Assembly (NCBI GenBank): GCA_947184155.2
Contig: CAMXCT020001084.1
Coordinates: 62,001 to 126,000 of the forward strand
Direction: 5' to 3'
Length of the DNA: 64,000 nucleotides
Source: Cladocopium goreaui
Taxonomy: Eukaryota; Sar; Dinophyceae; Suessiales; Symbiodiniaceae
In this document: piece after piece, positions 50,401 through 61,081 of the stretch
Layout: every line of letters starts with the position of its first letter
Numbering within the stretch: position 1 is the first letter of the stretch
The notes under the pieces: generated by a model
Seen by the model: the letters and a program-made list of their open reading frames with translations, nothing else
Database searches by the model: none
Told to the model about the DNA's origin: nothing
Translations under genes and position numbers: made by a program

Positions 50401-53400
50401 TGTTCTTTTTATTACCCGTGTAGGACTCAGGTGTGCATTGCCAAGCTTCAGGATTCCAGCACCAAGGATTTTTTGTCATCCACACCTTCTGTCCATCTTG
50501 CGCTTCACGCCTCGAAACACCTCGTGGCAAGTGAGCAAGCTGCACTGGTCATCAGCTGCACTCAGAAGTTCAATCTTGAGAGGATCTTACAAAAGCGGTG
50601 AGGATGTGACAACGCATCCGATAAATGAGTCCCACGTAATTCAAATATAGTTGCAAAGTATTGCAAAGAAATCTCAAGTAATCTTTAGTAATCCATCTAT
50701 CTCAGACCTCAACCCCAAAAACATCCAAAAACTGTAATCGTCACATGGCTCCGAAACACCACTGGGGCTCCAAACGCAACGACGTCAGCAGCGTGCCCCG
50801 CGCTCTTCCATTCCCCTGAGCAGCCCTGCGTCGGCGGCACGTCCTGGAGATCAAATGTGCGGGCCGATGTCAATCAACTCAACACACACTTTTCAGCAAA
50901 AGCATTCAGAAACCAACGCCCTCGTCTGACTTTATCCCCTTTTCATCCCTTTTCCGTCTAAAACACCTTTAAAACACGTTGGGAGCAGTAAAACAGATTC
51001 CTGAAGATTCATTCATCCACTCAATCCACTTTCCGGTCCTCAGGAATACCATGAAAAGCAAACAGATGATCACGGGGAGGAGAACTGGGAGTTCTCCTCC
51101 TTGGATGCGAAACAGAAACGCCAGGAACTTGAGAATGCGGAAGAGCATACTTTCTCAGCCATGGAATCCAAACATTCTGCAATCAAACCACGGCCCCAGA
51201 TACACCCCAAAGTCCAAGCAGAAACCGAGCAACGAATGCAAACATGTCTCCAGAAAGGATTGACATATACCGTATACCCCCTAACTGCTACGAGCTGCGT
51301 TGGGCGGAAGGAACTGAAACCTTCACAGGTTTCACCTCGGCGATGGCTTGTGGGCAAGCAAGGCCGAATGCAAGGCAACGGATGCGTGTCTGAATACATG
51401 CTGAATGGGATATCAAGTCAAGAAACAGCTAATAACTTTGGGAATCGTGAGGAAAGGAATCTACAAGGCCAGAAATCTATTGGACTGACCAAAACAAGGC
51501 AGAGGCCACGGCCTTCGTCGATGAAACAAGAACAAATCTCCCTTCTTTGATTGGATCTAGCATTTGAAGGAGAAAAACAGGCTGTAGGCAAATGTAGGCA
51601 AATGTGAGTCTCACAGCTGAGCCGAGAGTCCGGGAAGAAAACGAAATCCTGCATCAGGCAGAACCTCAGTTCTTCTCGCTTGTGTGCGCGCGCGTCTCAG
51701 TCAACATGTTCGTCCTGGAGTCAACCGTAACCTCCTTGAAGGTCTCAAAGCATCACGATCGAAGAAAACAAAACGATTTCCACAAATCGATACAAATAGA
51801 TACAAATAGTCCCAATGATTGCATATTACCTTGCTTGCTGATTCTGCCCAGTCTAAGTTGTGGAGAACCAGTGCCTTAAATTTCAACGTGAGGCTCTTCA
51901 GACTTCCAAGTGTTTTGGCTGCGTTTCTGGCTACTCCGGGTGGCTCTGAGTCCCGCAGCACTCACAAGGGACCAGAAGAAACGCCAGGAAGTGCTTCAAA
52001 CGAACCAACGGCTGCGAAAATGGAGCAAAGTGGAGCCATGGACCATGTCAAGCAATGTCAATTTCCATCGTACAGTAGAAAACTTGGTTTCACGAAAAAA
52101 AAATGCCTAATTGACACGGGTCTTGCTCCGCCTCAGGGCAGGGTTTGGCCACAATCTGGAAATCAGGTTGTGAAATCCGTGTTCTCGCATGTTCTCGCTG
52201 CTTGTGATATTAGTTGTGTTTTTCTGGCATGGCTCGGCACGAGCATCTGAGCATCTGCACATTTCTTTCCGCGCTCCAGTTCCATTCTGCGCAGATCTGT
52301 GTAGGACTTTGCCGTCACTCTGTGGGAACTGGGACTCAACCAAGTCGCTGAGAAACTCAGCGAGAAAGTCGCTGACTTGTTAACTTGTGACATCGTTGAT
52401 GCCTCGGCAACATGTTCTTGAGCCTCCAGCCGGTTGGGCATGATGATGGCCCTCACAGAGCACAGTGTGCTCTGTGAGGGCCATCATCATGCCCAACCGG
52501 CTGGAGGCTCAAGAACATGTTGCCGAGGCATCATCGATGTCAAAGGTTACCATGAAGTAACATTCATGAACTATGCCAACTCACGGCCCGGATATGTATA
52601 TCATATCATATAAATCATATATGTGTATTAAGTGTATTTAATATTACATAGATGCCATTTGAGTCACCAACAGGGACGGGCACACTAGCATTGGTATCAT
52701 CAGCTGCCCCATTTTTGAGCTGCGAAAATCTACCTGATGGCCAAGGTACTCACTGCCATTCCTGCAACAGAATCGAACGTTAAAACTTTGGAAAAAAAAA
52801 GAGCCGTTCCGCTCAGTCCGAAATGATTTTTGCACATGTTCGTGACTGGCTTGATTCCAACATGAGGGAAGTCGACGCAGAGCTGGTTGAGGAATCTACC
52901 TGAGGAATCCTACACAGCTGTGAGAACCAACAAAACTAGAAATCCATAGAAATCCAACATATTCCAACTAACATCGCATCTCCAGTTCCACAGTCTATTT
53001 TGCAACTTCCAACACTGTGTGTCCTTGCTTCACCCTGCGTGCATCCGATCATTTGGATGACTTTGTGATTGAGATTGGGTTAGTCCGGTTAGTCCGGTTA
53101 GTCCGGTTAGTCCCAGTTTCTTCAGCTCCTTCATGCCAAGCTCTTCTAGAAGCTCATCTGCCAAGCTTTTCTTTGGCAAACAACCGATGCCTTGCTTGCC
53201 TCGGAACGTGAAACGCCGATTCGGGATATGATTCAGCCACAAGTGCCAGGTCCAGTCACAGCATTTGCCAATGATGGAAGCTACTGGCCAAACATGGGCA
53301 GGTTTTGTCCAGATTTCCCAACACTTGGAGAACACAGGGAAAAGCATGCGTACTATATGCTATATACATCAAATGCCTTGAGCACCAAGACCCAGCAAAA

Positions 53401-53600
53401 TTCCTGGGGCCAAACTTGCACAAAAAATGAACCCTCTGTTTGTGACTGGAAACCTGGGGTATTTATCTTGTAAACCAGTACGTAATTTGTACTCAACCCG
53501 TACTTTACCAATACCGACCGATACTTTGAAACGGTGTTTCGTAGTTTTCTTGTTTTCTCGAATTTGTTGCAACTCTCGTCAAGAATTGCCTAAGACTATC
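47437..53600 (-). CDS. Copy 6 of the unknown multi-exon gene
   Basis: Minus-strand copy; protein described at 40363-46450. Predicted landmarks: A about 53203-53113, P ending 52656 (GC donor), C ending 51830, D from 51734 (with an in-frame 3 bp addition), E 51127-50967 (one codon shorter), F 50585-50486, G ending 50236, H ending 49899, K 48978-48814, N ending 47888, O from 47702. It holds the longest minisatellite before exon N and the intact 153 bp palindrome in an intron. A patch of clustered substitutions at 49060-49270 is in the intron upstream of exon K. Confidence 0.5.
48042..48140. repeat. 9 bp minisatellite gccgggctt, 10 copies plus a variant
   Basis: Ten perfect copies followed by gccgggctg; the longest in the window. 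Confidence 0.9.
49849..49898. repeat. 9 bp minisatellite gtgcgccgg, ~5-6 copies
   Basis: Directly at the predicted intron start after exon H (end 49899). Confidence 0.85.
52389..52541. repeat. 153 bp near-perfect palindrome
   Basis: Two 76 bp arms around a single central base in gcacagtgtgc, with one mismatch near the outer ends. The right arm is the normal array sequence (compare 5065-5150 in unit 1); the left arm is its inverted copy. Confidence 0.93.
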
Positions 53601-54695
53601 GAATAGAGTCTTCTGGACCTCCTGGTGCACTTCTATTTTCCGAACAACGTGGGACTCCTTCAACAGGTTGCGGGATTCCTTTCAACAGGTTGTGATTTCA
53701 TTTTGTGCGTTCCCTTTTAAAGAGCGCAACGTCTCTTTGAGAGGGATGCTTTTACAGAGACCTTCAACATGCGCGAACTTCGTTTGAAAAATGTAGTAGT
53801 GCACTTTATTAGAAAGGTACGTTGAAAAAGTAGAACCCGTTTATGCAGTACTCTTTCGAAAGGGTATGGTACTCCTTAAAGCAAAATTTGGTAGGAGTGT
53901 GTGTGTGTGTGTACTATTTCTTCCGAAAAGGTGAACAATGTGATGGGAAAGAGTGCAACATGCACTTCGGACCATGAACATTGTCGAATTCTATGTATGC
54001 AGGACTCTTTTTGTTAAGAAAGGTATCGTAGGTAACATGCCCTTCCGGATGAATGCAACATGTGAGTAAAGAATGCGATATCCCTGTGTGGAAATTAAGT
54101 AGATATTTCCTTCAAGAAGCTATTGCCTTGCAAAAAATGAATAAAGGAATTGACATGATCTTTTCCAAGGAGTACTGCATTTGTGCATTGGTTATTGCAT
54201 TTGTTTGACAGGAATGCTATGGGTTAAAACCAAACACACCGCATACTGTGCAGGATTTTCGCCTTTTAAAGGGATACCCATTGAAGGAAGACTGGATTTG
54301 TTGACAGAAAGACTCCACTTCGAACATTTCACCGTTTTGGGGGAATGCTCCATATATCTCCCTATTTTCCAGGCATACTGCTTCTTGAAGGAAGGCCTGT
54401 CTCAAAGGAAGACCACCGCTTGTGAACGAAAAATCGCTGTCTCTGAATTTAAAATGTTCCTTTAAAAAAAGTGGAATATTTCATGTGTGTGTGATTGTGT
54501 GTGTGTATGTTTATTGAATACTGCGATTTTTCGACAGGAAGTCTGTATGCACAAGAAAGGCAGAATAGTTTGAAAGGAAGACTGCACTTCCTCAAAATAA
54601 AACACTGCACCTTTTGAGGGCATGCCTCATGTTTTCATAGATGCTGGCCCGGAAGACTGCTTTCTCATAGCTACTTTACGAATCTTTAAGATAAA
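53601..54695. other. Intergenic spacer between gene copies 6 and 7
   Basis: As 6291-7342, with TG runs near 53900 and 54486. No gene seen. Confidence 0.6.
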
Positions 54696-55239
54696 TTGCG
54701 TTATGTGGTGAAACAATTTCTCAATCCTTTTGGTTCCTTCAAAATCCATCGTAAAGATCCACAATTACGCATGCAGCCACAACTACCTGCTCTCTTTTCT
54801 CAGTCTCACTTCTGCAATCTTTCACAACCACTGGGTGCCAAGCATTTGTGCGCATACCACACGACGGGCTGCCCATTAGACATTTTCACTTTGAAGTCAC
54901 CTTGAGAAGTTGTGACTGAGCTTTGCGACGTTCACAGGATACATGAAACTGCATGTTACATTGAAAGTTAGGTAGCCATAGGTAGCCCAGGAAGAGACAT
55001 GCTCCCTGGGGGCTCGCTATGATGCTGATTTCACACATGCAACATTTCAGTCGCTGTCTAAATCGTATGAATTTGGACAAGTTGCCATCTTCATCAAAGC
55101 CCTCCACAGTTCCCATGGTCTCGCATAAGTGCACTCGGTCACCAATGGATGTGAGACGTTCGATCACACCTCGCTCATGCGGGAAAACCACTGGGAACTT
55201 GGGAAAGTTCATACAGATTCTACGGATTTCATGAGGGCA

Positions 55240-55284
55240 GCCGGGCTTGCCGGGCTTGCCGGGCTTGCCGGGCTTGCGGGGCTG
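55240..55284. repeat. 9 bp minisatellite gccgggctt, 4 copies plus a variant
   Basis: Same copy number as unit 1. Confidence 0.9.
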
Positions 55285-56083
55285 CCACTGCCATCATGCA
55301 ATCGATATCAAAGGCGTTCTTGGCCTTTCAAATCATCTAACCACCCAACAGACTGTTTCCACAGAGCGTCTAATGTGTCTATGAAGTTCAAGGGGCGAAA
55401 GGTTCCCAAGATTTCCATAGACCATCTGACCAAGGGTTTGGAGATGCTGTCACAACATGTCACAACTTGATTTCACCCTATGGAGACGGTGCACAAACTT
55501 CGAAAGGTTTTGAACCTCCCAAAACTATCCACTGATGTCCAGAAATCTATCCACGGCATCCGATGGCAGCAAGCACCAAACCCACCCAAACCCCAAGTCA
55601 TCAGTTCATGCAACGACGAGCAGCATCGGGGCCAAGCGCTTCGGAGTTGGTTAGGCTTCACCACCACCGGGTCATCTGCCAGGACGCTTCGAAGAAAATG
55701 CATATCTTGGAGGTAACAGAAGACTGGTGGCACATCTTGGCTCTATGTTTCAAGTATCATATAGGGACATAGATACGTTATGCATATTGGATCATATTGG
55801 CATATTTATGTACTGGTATGTACTTTATACATCTTTATACTACCACATCCATAAATGTGGCAAACATGTGGGACTAGGACACTGGGAGGAAATATGTGTC
55901 ACCATCTTTTGACGTGTCTCTGAACATGAAACCTTTGGAACTATTGGAACTCTTGTTGCATGTATGATCTTTTCCGATTTAATCCAAGATTTGGAACCCG
56001 TCCGCTCCTGGCCCCCACGTTCCAGCAAACGGATGCGGAAGTCATTGGCTTCGACCATATTATCCGGTCTCCAACACTGAGAG

Positions 56084-56159
56084 CCTTCCTGCCCGGCTCA
56101 GATCTTCTACGCCAAGAACTATATATTCTTCGCGTAGAAAATCTACGCCGGGCAGGAAG
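56084..56159. repeat. Inverted repeat, same as 1624-1699
   Basis: Unit 7 copy of the 13 bp/8 bp nested hairpin. Confidence 0.85.
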
Positions 56160-56987
56160 AGTTCGGAAGAACAGCAAATGCTGGCAATGTCGGCAGCCAA
56201 GACTGATCCACACGTATCAGTCCACGTTGAATCTTACACTGTCTTGCTATGTCAACTATGTCTTACTGTCTGATCACAGCTGACGAGTACCCTGCACATT
56301 TATTCGCAGTGTGTTCAATGTGTTCCCCTTCGACAATTCCCACTCACAATCATGCATAGACCCCATGCCAAACCTGAAGAACTTCTGACAGCCGCGCCGC
56401 ATGGTGTGAAAACAACTCCAAGATCTCAGGCATCCACCAGCCAATATCACCACAACCACGCTTGACCCCAGCATTCCTCTGCCCGATGGTGCTTGATATT
56501 TTTGTGCCACTAATAGTCACTACAGTAACAGACTCAGAATGCAAAACCTCTACTAGTGCTCCTAGAAAGTATCCAACGGATCTGTAACAACACATTGGAA
56601 GACTTCGCAAATGAGTTGTTCGGTGTTGTTGGACATCCGATTTCTGCAGTTGCAATGTTGGACTGGTTGGGATGCGTAGTCTACACTGTCGTTCCCGAAC
56701 TTGCAGCCACATGCTGCATCAGGTAGCCATCGTCTTCCCATCGTCGGTGAAGACCGGAAGGTCTCCGTCTTCGTCCACACCAACAATTGTCGCTTTCGTT
56801 CCGCCGGGATGACTTCATGGCATGACGATACGACATGCAAGAAACTGCAAGCACCAAATCCAATCCATGTCCTGCATGAGAAGTTCCGACACTTGCATGT
56901 GCTAGGATGTGCCAGGGCGTGTGTGAGCCACACTCTGCTTTGAGACTGAGGTCCCTGACAAACATCCGGGATTCTCCCACCCACGGT

Positions 56988-57060
56988 GCTGTGATACACA
57001 GGAGCGTGGAGTATGATTATGACCTATTCAGTCATACTCCACGCTCCTGTGTATCACAGC
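56988..57060. repeat. 30 bp-arm inverted repeat, same as 2528-2600
   Basis: Unit 7 copy; one mismatch next to the loop (gat instead of gac in the left arm). Confidence 0.9.
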
Positions 57061-59690
57061 GTCACATGCCGAAGTGTCTTGCTGCGCCGAACCCAACAAC
57101 GAAGCACCGAAAAATATGCATTGAGCATAGTCAGGTGCGCCGGGTGCGCCAGGTGGGCCTTGGTCCATCGATCCAGCCCGCTCGACAGGCTTCAAATGGT
57201 TTCAACTCTTTGGCGACCTGGCACAGTTCATGTTTCAGACATGCCTTGGCCCATTTGGAGTCGTATTGTAAGGACGTTAAAAATGGCTCAAATGCCACCC
57301 TTTCCATTTTCAGCACCTTTCAATCAACTGCGTTCTTTCCGGGTTGCCCAAATATATTGCCAAAAATGTCTCATCGTAGATGCTTTGGGTCTCACAAATC
57401 TTCTTAGAATGAGCAGATTCCACGTGGTCTACTACTGTTTGAAAGCTGCTCAAGTAATTCATTGGTTTCCATTGGTTTCCCATGTTTTTCCTGTCTGTGG
57501 CCATGAGTTGGAAGTTGAAGGCCAGGCTGGCAGCAAAAGGAGTGCAGCACAGACCTAGGATGTTCTTTTTATTACCCGTCTAGGACTCAGGTGTGCATTG
57601 CCAAGCTTCAGGATTCAGCACCAAGGATTTTTTTGTCATCCAGACCTTCTTTCCATCTTGCGCTTCACACTTCGAAACACCTCGTGGCAAGTGAGCAAGC
57701 TGCACTGGTCATCAGCTGCACTCAGAAGCTCAATCTTAAGAGGATCTTACAAAAGCGGTGAGGACATGTGACAATGCACCGGATAAATGAGTCCCACGTA
57801 ATTCAAATATAGTTGCAAAGTATTGCAAAGAAATCTCAAGTAATCTTTAGTAATCCATCTATCTCAGACCTCAACCCCAAAAACATCCAAAAACTGTAAT
57901 CGTCACATGGCTCCGAAACATCACTGGGGCTCCAAACGCAACGACGTCAGCAGCGTGCCCGCGCTCTTCCATTCCCCTGAGCAGCCCGGCGTCGGCAGCA
58001 CGTCCTGGAGATCAAATCTGCGGGCCGATGTCAATCAACTCAACACACACTTTTCAGCAAAAGCATTCAGAAACCGACGCCCTCGTCTGACTTTATCCCC
58101 TTTTCATCCCTTTTCCGTCTAAAACATCTTGAAAACACGTTGGGAACAGTAAAACAGATTCCTGAAGATTCATTCATCCACTCAATCCACTTTCCGGTCC
58201 TCAGGAATACCATGAAAAGCAAACAGATGATCACGGGGAGGAGAACTGGGATCAGTTCTCCACCTTGGATGCGAAACAGAAATGCCAGGAACTTGATGTG
58301 GAATGCGGAAGAGCATACTTTCTCAGCCATGGAATCCAAACATTCTGCAATCAAACCACGGCCCCAGATACACCCCAAAGTCCAAGCAGAAACCGAGCAA
58401 GGAATGCAAACATGTCTCCAGAAAGGATTGACATATACCGTATACCCCCTAACTGCTACGAGCTGCGTTGGGCGGAAGGAACTGAAACCTTCACAGGTTT
58501 CACCTCGGCGATGGCTTGTGGGCAAGCAAGGCCGAATGCAAGGCAACTGATGCGTGTCTGAATACATGCTGAATGGGATATCAAGTCAAGAAACAGCTAA
58601 TAACTTTGGGAATCGTGAGGAAAGGAATCCACAAGGCCAGAAATCTATTGGACTGACCAAAACAAGGCAGAGGCCACGGCCTTCGTCGATTGAACAAGAA
58701 CAAATCTCCCTTGTTTGATTGGATCTACTACTACCATTTGAAGGACAAAAACAGGCTGTAGGCAAATGTAGGCAAATGTGAATCTCACAGCAGAGCCGAG
58801 AGTCCGGGAAGAAAACGAAATCCTGCATCAGGCAGAACCTCAGTTCTTCTCGCTTGTGTGCGGCGTCTCAGTCAACATGTTCGTCCTGGAGTCAACCGTA
58901 ACCTCCTTGAAGGTCTCAAAGCATCACGATCGAAGAAAACAAAGCGATTCCCACAAATCGATACAAATAGTCCCAATGATTGCATATATAATATATAACC
59001 TTGATGATGCTTGATGATTCTGCCCAGTCTAAGTTGTGGAGAACCAGTGCCTTAAATTTCAACGTGAGGCTCTTCAGACTTCCAAGTGTTTTGGCTGCGT
59101 TTCTGGCTACTCCGGGTGGCTCTGAGTCCCGCAGCACTCACAGGGGACCAAAAGAAAGGCCAGAAAGTGCTTCAAACGAACCAACGGCTGCGAAAACGGA
59201 GCAAAAAGTGGAGCCATGGACCATGTCAAGCAATGTCAATTTCCATCGTACAGTAGAAAACTTGGCTTCACAAAAAAAAAATGCCTAATTGACACGGGTT
59301 TTGCTCCGCCTCAGGGCAGGGTTTGGCCACAATCTGGAAATCAGGTGAAATCAACCTCCGTGTTCTCGCTGCTTGTGATATTAGTTGTGGTTTTCTGGCG
59401 TGGCTGGGCACGAGCACATTTCTTTCCGCGCTCCAGTTCCATTCTGCGCAGATCTGTGTAGGACTTTGCCGTCACTCTCTGGGAACTGGGACTCAACCAA
59501 GTCGCTGAGAAACTCAGCGAGAAAGGGTGAAACCTGTGCTCTGTGAGGGCCAGCATCATGCCCAACGGGCTGGAGGCTCAAGAACATGTTGCCGAGGCAT
59601 CACCGATGTCACAGGTTAACAAGTCAAGGTCCACTACCATGAAGTAACATTCATGAATTATGCCAACTAACGGCCCGGATATGTATATCA

Positions 59691-59760
59691 TATAAATCAA
59701 TATAAATCAATATAAATCAATATAAATCAATATAAATCAATATAAATCAATATAAATCAT
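59691..59760. repeat. 10 bp tandem repeat tataaatcaa, ~7 copies
   Basis: Expanded relative to the ~4 copies in unit 1. Confidence 0.9.
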
Positions 59761-60981
59761 ATAATTATGTGTATTAAGTGTATATAATATTATAGATACC
59801 ATTTGAGTCACCAACAGGGACGGGCACACTAACATTGGTATCATCCGCTGCCCCAATTTTTGAGCTGCGAAAATCTACCTGATGGCCCAGGTACTCACCA
59901 TGCCTGCAGCAGAATCGAACAGTAAAAGTTTGAAAAAAAAGAGCCGTTCCCTTCAGTCCGAAATGATTTTTGCACATGTTCGTGACTGGTTTGATTCCAA
60001 CATGAGGGAAGTCGACGCAGAGCTGGTTGAGGAATCCACCTGAGGAATCCTACACAGCTGTGAGAACCAACAAAACTAGAAATCCATAGAAATCCAACAT
60101 ATTCCAACTAACATCGCATCTCCAGTTCCACAGTCTATTTTGCAACTTCCAACACTGTGTGTCCTTGCTTCACCCTGCGTGCATCCGATCATTTGGATGA
60201 CTTTGTGATTGAGATTGGGTTAGTCCGGTTAGTCCGGTTAGTCCCAGTTTCTTCAGCTCCTTCATGCCAAGCTCTTCTAGAAGCTCATCTGCCAAGCTTT
60301 TCTTTGGCAAACAACCGATGCCTTGCTTGCCTCGGAACGTGAAACGCCGATTCGGGATATGATTCAGCCACAAGTGCCACTTTGTTCTGCATGTGACAAA
60401 GGCGGTCCAGTCACAGCATTTGCCAACGATGGAAGCTACTGGCCAAACATGGGGAGGTTTTGTCCAAATTTCCCAACACTTGGAGAATACAGGGAAAAGC
60501 ATGCGTACTATATATCTATATATGCTATATACATCAAATGCCTTGAGCACCAAGACCAGCAAAATTCCTGGGGCCAAACTTGCGCAAAAAATGAACCCTC
60601 TGTTTGTGACTGGAAACCTGGGGTATTTATCTTGTAAACCAATACGTAATTTGTACTCAACCGGTACTTTGCAAATACCGACCGATACTTTGAAACGGTG
60701 TTTCGTAGTTTTCTTGTTTTCTCGAATTTGTTGCAAATCTCGTCAAGAATTGCCTAGGACTATGGAATAGAGTCTTCTGGACCTCCTGGTGCACTTCTAT
60801 TTCCGAACAGCGTGGGACTCCTTCAAAAGGTTGTGGGATTCCCTTCAACAGGTTGTGATTTCATTTTGTGCGTTCCCTTTAAAAGAGCGCAACGTCTCTT
60901 TGAGAGGGATGCTTTTACAGAGACCTTCAACATGTGCGAATTTCGTTTGAAAAGGGTAGTAGTGCACTTTATTAGAAAGGT

Positions 60982-61081
60982 NNNNNNNNNNNNNNNNNNN
61001 NNNNNNNNNNNNNNNNNNNNNNNNNNNNNNNNNNNNNNNNNNNNNNNNNNNNNNNNNNNNNNNNNNNNNNNNNNNNNNNNN
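60982..61081. other. Assembly gap (100 N)
   Basis: Exactly 100 Ns. The left flank is spacer (equivalent to 6488); the right flank is inside the gene (equivalent to 9607). At least ~3.1 kb of unit sequence is missing, possibly plus whole units. Confidence 0.97.

Larger units (their letters stand above)
47281..54460. repeat. Tandem array unit 6 (7,180 bp)
   Basis: Same type as unit 3 but without the retrotransposon, giving the empty insertion site at about 48681/48682. Confidence 0.94.
54696..60780 (-). pseudogene. Copy 7 of the unknown multi-exon gene, probably broken
   Basis: Same damage as copy 1: micro-inversion and hairpin in the region of exon K (about 56032-56160). Landmarks: A about 60334-60244, P ending 59800 (GT donor), C ending 59000, D from 58905, E 58291-58128, F 57745-57646, G ending 57396, H ending 57159, N ending 55086, O from 54900. 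The predicted GT donor after exon E has become AT (58127 side), unlike all other copies. The intron after C has about 9 extra bp (an AT-rich stretch near 58985). Confidence 0.5.
54461..60981. repeat. Tandem array unit 7, cut by the assembly gap
   Basis: Nearly identical to unit 1 (54460 bp away), including its palindromes and micro-inversion. Ends in the following spacer at the Ns. Confidence 0.92.
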
